This document shows positions 56,888 to 64,000 of a stretch of 64,000 bases of DNA, piece by piece. The stretch covers positions 8,181,465 through 8,245,464 of the forward strand of contig CM034607.1 in the NCBI GenBank assembly GCA_020091685.1. The letters run 5' to 3'. The notes below the pieces were generated by a model. It did not search any database. It saw nothing but the letters and a program-made list of their open reading frames with translations, and was not told where the DNA came from. The DNA comes from Lutjanus erythropterus (taxonomy: Eukaryota; Chordata; Actinopteri; Lutjaniformes; Lutjanidae). How positions within the stretch are numbered: the first letter of the stretch is position 1; every line of letters starts with the position of its first letter. The position numbers were made by a program, and so were the translations under genes.

Positions 56888-57650
56888 CTTGAACTCAAGC
56901 CAGACTCAAATTGATGACTTAAGACAAAATTCAAAAAAAGACTTGCAACTCGATTTGAACACCAATGACCCATGACTTAACTTGGACTTAGGCATTTTGA
57001 CATTAACGTTAAAGATTCTCAATAAGTCCACACTTGATTCCTCAGATCCAGCCATACATCACATCCCAACAACCAGGCCACCCTTTGGGTGACACTGTAA
57101 GTCAGCCAGTCAGTATGTGTGTCTGTGTCCAACACTTCATCAGAGGTTATGGTTGATGATTTTTCTGAGTAAATGTCATGTTTGCCGATTCTGTCCGTAG
57201 ATCACAGTGAATCAGAAAAGAGTCTTAGTGATCATGTAAGTGAGTCACTTCTGGTAGTTGTATACTTCAGTTTGTCCCCTTTTTTGAATGCAGATTGAAA
57301 GGACCCCTATTCCCTTATTTATTTATTTTTCTGTGTAATGACACCACTGGCAGCATAATCGCTCACCTGACTGGCCAAAGGATTTGGGCTCTTAATGGCT
57401 AAACAGCAATACAGTTCTCTTATTTTATGCATTTGAACTGGCAAAGACCTCAGAGTTTGTATAGATTTAGATTGGTTGTTTTCTCCCAAAAGGAGGCAAT
57501 GGCATGACGCTGGAGTAAAGTACGTGGATGTGTTGTTTTCATCCACAACGTTAGAAACTCACTGTCATATTATGACTTGTTTAGGATTCGAAAGTGAAAG
57601 TTTTAGGACTTGGGACTTTACTTGGGACTTATTAACATGGCTTGAGTGTC
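56888..57650 (+). mobile_element. ACTTG-rich teleost element, copy 2
   Basis: The left part TTGAACTCAAGCCAGACTCA, AAAATTCAAAAAAAGACTTG and the right part TATGACTTGTTTAGGATTCG and TTTAGGACTTGGGACTTTAC match 55341-55882 in the same orientation. The interior is longer and largely unrelated, so either copy may contain further insertions. Confidence 0.5.
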
Positions 57651-57973
57651 CCACCTATATCAGGCTGTCACACTAATAATCCATCTGTAGGTGGAGTCCA
57701 TCACTTTGGGGTGTCATAAGTCCTTCTGTGTTTGCCAGATTGTCAGGAAAGTTGCTCATCATATTAATGGAACCTCAAGAATTAATCATAATGTTTTTGG
57801 TGACCCAAATCAGGTCAAAAACTCCACTGGTACACAGGGCTGTACACAAGATTTATTGAGGTCTAGAGGTGGAAGTCAGTAATTACTTTGCCATTTTTAA
57901 TCACTTAGTTCAGTTCAGTTCAAAGATTTGTAGCCTCTGATGACGGAGTTTGTTCTTTTTCTCTACAAGCTGA
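57651..57973. other. Noncoding DNA, no gene seen
   Basis: Short spacer with a (AGTTC)n run at 57908-57922. Confidence 0.4.
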
Positions 57974-58120
57974 CTGCCCTGCATGTTTTAGATGTTTCCC
58001 TGCTCCAACACACCTGAGTCAAATGAACAGGTCATTATCAGGCTTGTGCAGAGGCTGGATGATGAGCTGATCATTTGATTCAGGTGTGTCGGAAGAGTGA
58101 AACATCTAAAACAGAACCAG
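57974..58120. mobile_element. Fold-back MITE, about 145 bp
   Basis: The left arm has GTTTTAGATGTTTCCCTGCT and CCAACACACCTGAGTCAAAT. The right arm has ATTTGATTCAGGTGTGTCGG and GTGAAACATCTAAAAC. The arms are reverse complements over about 50 bases, with a 40-50 base loop. This fold-back form is common in teleosts by general knowledge. The minus-strand frame over it is not a gene. Confidence 0.7.
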
Positions 58121-58810
58121 GACCAGGAAGTGGTCACATCACTGCTCAGATACACTTCAGGACATGTATCAGTAAGTGAACACGTCACCGTTCATACAAC
58201 CTGAAGTTCTGTCTTCAGTTCAGTTACATACAGTCTGTTGCAGGTTCAAGCTGTTGCATTCAGTTCAATACAAAACTAGCCTATTACAGCACTGCGCATG
58301 TGGTTAATAGCACAGCAGCCTACTATTTGCAACTATCAACTAAAGTAGCAATACCACAGAATATACAAAAAATATGCTGTTAAAAGTAAAAGTCCTGCTT
58401 TCAAACTGTTTCTTAAAGGCAAACTTTTCAGGATTTTTCCCAGATGCACTGACTCATGCAAAAATAATCCTTCTAAATCACACAGGACCCACCAGAAGTG
58501 TGTGGCAGAGACACCTGATCATTCGGGTACGTCTAATTTTAATATTACTAATAATATTACTGGATTATAGTTATTGATGTGTGAGTGTGTGCATCACTTT
58601 AAAGTTGCAGTTGGTAAAGATGGAACTAGTTTTGATTGCTTTATATGCAGCTGCACTGTAAAAACAAAAAGCTCAAAATTTCAGTGCAATTTACTGCAAA
58701 TAAGTTAATTGACTGCATATTCTGTGAAAACAGCATGAATGGTGTTAATGCCCCATTGAGATGCACTGTTAGCAATACCAGCATCTGGTATTGGTCCGAT
58801 ACTGCCTTCA
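58121..58810. other. Noncoding DNA with worn repeat ends
   Basis: TTTAAAGTTGCAGTTGGTAA near 58600 resembles the start of another short MITE. GCACTGTAAAAACAAAAAGC near 58653 is a stray end of the ACTGTAAAAA family. ATACCAGCATCTGGTATTGG near 58776 resembles a hAT-end palindrome. Confidence 0.4.
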
Positions 58811-59290
58811 TACTGTAAAAAAAAATATATATTTAGACAACTTATTATTTCAAGGCAGTGTACTGCAATAGATTTCTTTAAACTGCGCCCAACTCAGACT
58901 CTTAGGTTTAAAAATGTTTTACTATCTATTGATGTTTTGTTGAGAGAATTTACTCTTCTTTGTTTTATAAACTTGAATATTTGAGTTTAACAACCTGCCA
59001 AAAAATTTCAAAAGTTATTGACTAAACTCATTAAAGTGAATATAAATAATGGCTAATATTTTAATACTTTCAATGAAGCCATAAAATTTTCAGGCACCCA
59101 AATAATAGCAAATAAAATTCACAACTCACTTGGACAGTTTTAGAAATACTTATCCAAAGAGCAAAAGTAAATCATCTCAACCAAAGATAATAGGTGAGCA
59201 AAACTTTTTTGGTTTATTTTAAAACTTTTCCAGTTTGAGTGTAAGTTGCTTTGACATTTTGAGTTGTCTCAACATTTATTTTTACAGTGT
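58811..59290 (+). mobile_element. Palindromic MITE (ACTGTAAAAA family), 480 bp
   Basis: The ends are TACTGTAAAAAAAAATA and TTATTTTTACAGT. The arms carry TTATAAACTTGAATATTTGA and related mirrored words, and the centre GGCTAATATTTTAATACTTT matches the plus orientation of the copy at 62673. No coding sequence. Confidence 0.65.
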
Positions 59291-60235
59291 GGGTAGCTTA
59301 ATCCATTAGAATATGTCTTAATTGATTATATTTTGTATCATATGAGTTATATTTTGTATCTGCAGAGTAACTAGTAACTAAAACTGTCAAATCAATGTAA
59401 TGGACTACAAAGTACAGTATCCACTCTTTCAGTCCACTCTGAAATGGAGTGGAAAGCGAAGCATAAAGTAGTATAAAATGGAAATACTCAAGTTCTTCAA
59501 AAGGAGGAACATAACTTAAAGGGACATAAAGGAAAGAGCTATAGGTCTTGCCATGTACAAAGGTTTTTAATTTTAAACTTTTTATTGTTCTTTAGTTTAT
59601 CTCAATACTGTAGATATAGTAATATATTTGAGAGGGGAAAATGATTTGGTGGTTCAGATGCAACTAAACAATAAACCTTGTATCAGACAAGCACACCATG
59701 TCGTCTTCAAGGCTGAGATTGAAAGCGCATTCCTCACCTTGGAAACAGCGATTAATGAACCTGGTAGCAAGATGTGTTTTGCCAACTGCTGTTTCCAAGG
59801 TCAAGAATGAACTTAAATCTCAAAAGTATTCGAGTTTCTGCAAGAATACCCTCACACTGTAATTGGAAGTCACACTGTCTGCGAATTCAAGACAACAGCT
59901 CAGCTATTTAAAACATGAGTGGTTGCAGTGATTCACATAGTTTCCACTGTGTTTATCACCATCTCATACCAGGGATGCCTGAATTGTCTGTTCTTTTATT
60001 TGATACAGTACAGGAGTTAAACAGCAAGCAAGGCAGGGGCTTCAAATTAGGGGAAAAGTAAGTATGCAGGGCGAGAAGGGTCCAGAATAAACCTCTGTGG
60101 GGAGGGGTCCATATAGAATGGCTATGTGCAGGGTCCAGAATTTTGTGCCACACCACTTAACCAGGTAAAATTAACCAGGTGTAAATCTTTACCTATTTGC
60201 TGCTGGATCATTTAGCTACACTACATTCTCTACTA
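59291..60235. other. Noncoding DNA, no gene seen
   Basis: Unique sequence. A 60-codon frame at 59628-59810 has no recognised motif. Confidence 0.4.
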
Positions 60236-60330
60236 CAGTGGTTTTAAACCTAGGGGTCAGGACCCCCAAGGTGGTCACGAGATCATTTCCATAGGGTCGC
60301 CAGATGGTTGTGAGGAATAAAATAAAATAC
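60236..60330 (+). mobile_element. hAT-like element end (GGGTCAGGACCC)
   Basis: CAGTGGTTTTAAACCTAGGG then GTCAGGACCCCCAAGGTGG parallels the left end of the element at 9001 (CAGTCATTCCCAAAC, GGGTCGGGACCC). The right end was not found. Confidence 0.45.
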
Positions 60331-60639
60331 TATATTGTGGCAAGAGCCGTGGAATGAGAGCCAAAAAGCAGCTCCCGGCGACGTCAGCTCCTTAATGACA
60401 CTGAACATAAGGGACAAGCACTCAGAAATATGCAGAATACAGCCTCGAGAAATGTAACAGCCATCTTGCTAATGGTTAAAACCTTAAACCTGCACAAAAA
60501 TGGCAATTACCAACATAAACCACCATGTTCTCAACAGACACAAGCGCTGATAAAAAATAACATTTGTATTTTGGAACATAAAACGGCAAATTTAAACCTC
60601 TCAGTCCAGTCAGCACGGAGGGCTGCACCAGTGATCTAA
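60331..60639. other. Noncoding DNA, no gene seen
   Basis: No repeat recognised. Frames 60430-60639 (plus) and 60476-60751 (minus) overlap without support. Confidence 0.4.
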
Positions 60640-61181
60640 TTTGCCTTAGGACAGATTTTACTGAATGTTTGTGAGAGTCAAAGCAATGGTTTTGGTGTGA
60701 GTTGCAGAGTTTTGGAGATATCAGCAGTAGAGATGTCTGCCTTCTCTCCATTATAATGGGACTAAAAGCACGACTTGATTACTTATGATAATCAACAGAC
60801 GTCGTTGTGAGCAGTTTCATGTAGGAACTGCTTTATTTCTGCAGTAGAATCAACCTAAACTACTTCAGAATCTACCGGAACTACATTCTTTTCCACTAGA
60901 AAGAAAGTAGTTCCTACATGAAACCATTCACAACAAAGCCTGTGGATTATCTTGCGTGACCAGGTCATGATTTCAGGAAAGAGTAATGGTTGTTGAGTTT
61001 TTCAAATGTATTTTTTTGTGGCTTTGAGCACCATAAGCCGAGCGAGAGGGCATGCATCTCTATGGCTGATATCTCCAAAACTCTGCAACACACACCAAAA
61101 AAATATAGATGGATAAACAGCACTACTAGCCAGGAGAAAAATGTGTATTTTTGGTTTTTGGGGGTAAACTACCCCTTTAAA
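60640..61181 (+). mobile_element. Teleost MITE, uninterrupted relative of 11085-11892
   Basis: Inverted symmetry joins GAGTTTTGGAGATATCAGCA near 60706 with GCTGATATCTCCAAAACTC near 61064. It carries GTAGTTCCTACATGAAACCA, ATTTCAGGAAAGAGTAATGG and ends GTAAACTACCCCTTTAA. At 61050 it reads GAGAGGGCATGCATCTC with no insert, the site where the other copy carries the LTR. Confidence 0.65.
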
Positions 61182-61444
61182 GCACCACTGTGCATATCTG
61201 TAGCCTCACACAGCATCTCTGTAGATTTATTTTTTCCTGAACATCACATGCTCCCTTGAGGGTCGACCTTTTCTATTTTGGAAGAGTCCATGAGCTTTCT
61301 TCTAGCATCACCATCGGTCACAAAATGTCCTCTTGTCATGCGTCGTTATATCATAATCTACTGAGCGGATTCCCATGGAGTTTTCTTAGCACAGTCATGC
61401 TCCCGAGAGGATACATCCTTTTTATTTTAATGAAGCCACGGTAT
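61182..61444. other. Noncoding DNA, no gene seen
   Basis: No repeat recognised. Frames are short. Confidence 0.4.
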
Positions 61445-62400
61445 TCATAGCCCCACTTTAAGTAAGGCATCGCAGCGTATACAGACCATTTTAGATTTTT
61501 AATCTTGCTTTATTTTCTGACACGGATTTTAAATAAGCCTCTGCAAAGTTTCCATGAACTCTGCTTTCCACGATGATGAGCAATGCCACGCGATCAATTC
61601 GGACTCCGAGAAGCAAAGAAATGCTAAGTGTCACACCATGACGATAACCCATCTGACGCCCACGCTGTGACCCAAAGCCGAGGCACTTTCGTGAAATCGA
61701 CAACAGTGGACTTTAGGAACAAAAACTACTCCTGGATCAAAAGCGAGGGCATGGCTGAATCAATTTTCACAAGACACACACAGCTGCTGTTTTAGATGGA
61801 CTCCACAGGCTGCATTTTTGTCTTCACCCCCAGCACTCTTAATGCTTTTGATTATGATTTTCCATCAACAAGACAGATTCCAGCACCCTCCTCTGAGACC
61901 CCGCTTCTCATCCCTCCACATGAACCATGTGGCTCTCCAACTATTTCTACTGACTGCAAACACTTACTACTTTTGATTATATCCTCAGTAGTCGGTGTCC
62001 TCCTCTCAAGCCTGCCCAATCAACCTGCATGTCTTGCATGTGCGCACACACACATGCACACACGCTGCCCCTCCGAGCGTAATATAATTGGACAAAGATT
62101 TGAAATAACGGCATCTCCCAGTGGAGAGATAGTTTTTCTCCTGGCAAGCGGTGAATTGATAATCCGCTCTGTAAAATACTCCTGGGGTCCTCACTCTCAT
62201 GTGGAGCTGCAGCTGAATTGGTAGAGGCCCGCAACACTCAATTCTCCATATCTAACACCGTCTAATCCTAATTGCCCACGGCTGCGAGGCCACAAAACAG
62301 CAACATGCCAATAACGCAATTAATTACGTGTCACAAACTTTAATTTATTTGTTACACTATCCGTAAATCTTGAGTAGTTTGCCGCTGCGAGGCGGAGTTG
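61445..62400. other. Repeat-poor block, candidate conserved noncoding DNA
   Basis: Nearly 1 kb with no recognised repeat except a short CACACACACATGCACACAC near 62045. It contains TTTTGATTATGATTTTCCAT, AGCGTAATATAATTGGAC, GGTGAATTGATAATCCGC and CAATTAATTACGTGTC, a dense set of homeodomain-like sites. The 142-codon plus frame (61796-62224) has no domain and overlaps an 86-codon minus frame. Regulatory function is inferred. Confidence 0.3.
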
Positions 62401-62672
62401 GAAAGTTTCACTTGATAATCTGAGGGTTTTTCTTTTTTTCTCCCCGGATCACTCATGCAATGTTGCACTGTCATGACAACAAAGCTTACTTGCCTCCATA
62501 ATAATCAGTGGAAAAATTTTGCCATGTGGGTTTTTCTCCTTAGAGCCCATTTTTATCATCCCAGCTCTCAAAGAGTTATCATTTTATTTGACAGCGCTGG
62601 GAGAGAAACTGGGAATAAGATGCTAAGAAGCAATACGCTGTAAATGATTTTTGTTGTTTTCACAGTGTTGTT
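62401..62672. other. Noncoding spacer
   Basis: No repeat or gene recognised. Confidence 0.4.
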
Positions 62673-63171
62673 ACACTGCAAAAATGAAAAAGTAGGAAAA
62701 CTACAAAAATTCGAGGCAAAGGACTGCAATAGAAAAAATGAATTTTTCAGTTTTTTTTTAAAAATTCTGAACCACTAATCTTTTGTTGAGATATTGTACT
62801 TTTCTTCTTTAGATAAACTAGAGAACCCCCACAAAAACATACTCAAAATGTTATCGAGTAAATTTATTGAAGTTTAGTTAATGATGGTTAAAATTTTAAC
62901 GTTTGCAATTAAAAACATTTCATTTTCAAGCTCCAAAATAATGACGAATCAGGTTCATGGTTCACTGTGACCAATTTATGAACTTTTTTTTTTTAAGTTT
63001 CTAAAACTCAAATATTCAAGTTTATCTAAAAGAGAAAAGTAAAATATCTCAATTAGAGAATATTTAATTCGACAAAACTTTTTTCAAAACTTAAAGGCTT
63101 GAGTTAGGCTCAAAACTCAAATTGATTGTAGTACATTTCCTTTAAATTTTGAGGTTTTTTTTTTACAGTGT
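62673..63171 (+). mobile_element. Palindromic MITE (ACTGTAAAAA family), 499 bp
   Basis: The ends are ACACTGCAAAAATGAAAAAG and TTTTTTTTTACAGTGT. The arms TTCTTTAGATAAACTAGAG and CAAGTTTATCTAAAAGAG mirror each other. It is the reference copy used for 395-815 and 58811-59290. Confidence 0.65.
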
Positions 63172-64000
63172 ACTGTTTTCTCAACAGTTTCTTACAGTCG
63201 TCTAGTCAATTAAACATTGCCACCCTCGCTAGTTGGCACCAGAAATACTAGTCGGTTAAACTATTATTTTAATGAACGACAGCCTTTAGCAGTTGCCTCT
63301 AAGATGTTAGGCAGCCGCCTACCACTTGTCAAGGGTTGCAGCCCAGATAGAGAGTAGCTCCTCTCCCTGAGCTAATGCTAATTTGGCAGTATTTTGATTT
63401 AGAAAATGAAAATAAGGTTGTATGTAAGTTGTGTCATTGTTACTAATATCATATGTCCACTATTGCTAAATAGCATACCATGCCCCACTAACATTGACTA
63501 AATTAAACATTTATATTCAGTAATTTACTGTAAATATAACAAGCATTTTACAGTGTAAATGAATTCAACACTCAACAGTTGAATATAACACTGTTTGAGA
63601 GGGGAAGGAGAAAGAGGGTGAGTGGGAGGAGGTGAAAGACCCGTCTTTGGAGAGGAGCCAAAAAGCATGCCGGCGCAGTTTTACACAGGTGTAATTAGGT
63701 GTGCATCTGGACAACAATGAGACTGAGAGCAACACTTTACACACTGAATAACGAAGGGCACGCAACCTCAGTGTCGACAGCCCTTCATGATGGAGGGTCT
63801 GTTGAAGAAGAGCGATAGTGAAGAAGCTTCCCCAGCGGAGAGCGGCCCAACAAACTGGTAATCCTTTTGCATTGTGAGATGAGATACTGTAGTTAGCCAA
63901 GTGACCTTGGCTCTATGTGAGAAGGATATTGCCAGAGGGCTGTACGCCTCATGCTGGGAGATATTGCTATTTGGCGCACAGATAGTGCAGCTGAAGCCCA
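63172..64000. other. Noncoding DNA to the window end
   Basis: TTTTACAGTGTAAATGAATTC near 63550 is another stray MITE end. The 111-codon minus frame (63565-63900) has no known domain. The sequence is cut by the window edge. Confidence 0.4.

Noticed and set aside
61796-62237. 142-codon plus frame opposite an 86-codon minus frame
   Set aside because: No domain, no splice sites in register, and the block looks regulatory rather than coding.

Overview
The window reads as noncoding vertebrate DNA, almost certainly from a ray-finned (teleost) fish. It is AT-rich, has long (CA)n, (GT)n and (TA)n microsatellites, and carries many dispersed repeats of kinds common in teleosts: short DNA transposons with terminal inverted repeats (TIRs), hAT-like elements, isolated LTRs, transposon-borne minisatellites and an L2-like LINE tail. 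No long open reading frame could be matched to a known host protein. The longest frames are chance readings through repeats or low-complexity DNA. The window is therefore probably intergenic or the inside of very large introns. Species, chromosome and neighbouring genes cannot be told from the sequence. All repeat relationships were found by eye-matching within the window, so family names are cautious. Layout: 1-8.8 kb is AT-rich unique DNA with a palindromic MITE, (GT)n and (CA)n tracts, a diverged teleost repeat (3.4-4.3 kb) and the only exon-like signal: two related blocks (4.6-4.86 and 5.93-6.18 kb), each ending in CAG|GTAAG. 8.8-12 kb is repeat-dense: a hAT-like MITE, a solo LTR with a 5-bp target duplication, and a MITE split by a second solo LTR, also with a perfect 5-bp duplication. 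13.9-26.6 kb holds two opposed copies of a 1.05 kb DNA transposon, two opposed copies of another repeat, a hAT-like element with a minisatellite inside, and a chain of MITEs. 27.3-28.1 kb is a two-copy tandem repeat. 28-34 kb is mostly unique apart from a 27-bp minisatellite. 34-40 kb has a third LTR, a hAT-like element with about 325 bp of (TA)n, a second large array of the same 27-bp minisatellite flanked by a short direct duplication, and an 846-bp inverted repeat. 42-45 kb has an L2-like tail, a diverged hAT-like element and a clean 185-bp MITE with TTAA duplications. 49.3-51.5 kb is a hAT-like element with another hAT-like element inserted in it, both with 8-bp target duplications. 52.9-63.2 kb contains further hAT ends, a direct duplication joined to ACTTG-rich elements, a fold-back element and more copies of the palindromic MITE. 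Between repeats lie blocks of a few hundred bases with no recognised repeat and homeodomain-like TAAT/ATTA clusters, for example 15.5-15.9, 22.4-22.85, 28.4-28.65, 32.2-32.9, 53.9-54.4 and 61.45-62.4 kb. They are the best guesses for conserved regulatory DNA, but conservation cannot be judged from one sequence. I see no operon, CRISPR array, tRNA, rRNA or coherent new system. The value of the window lies in its layered transposon record and the one exon-like pair.
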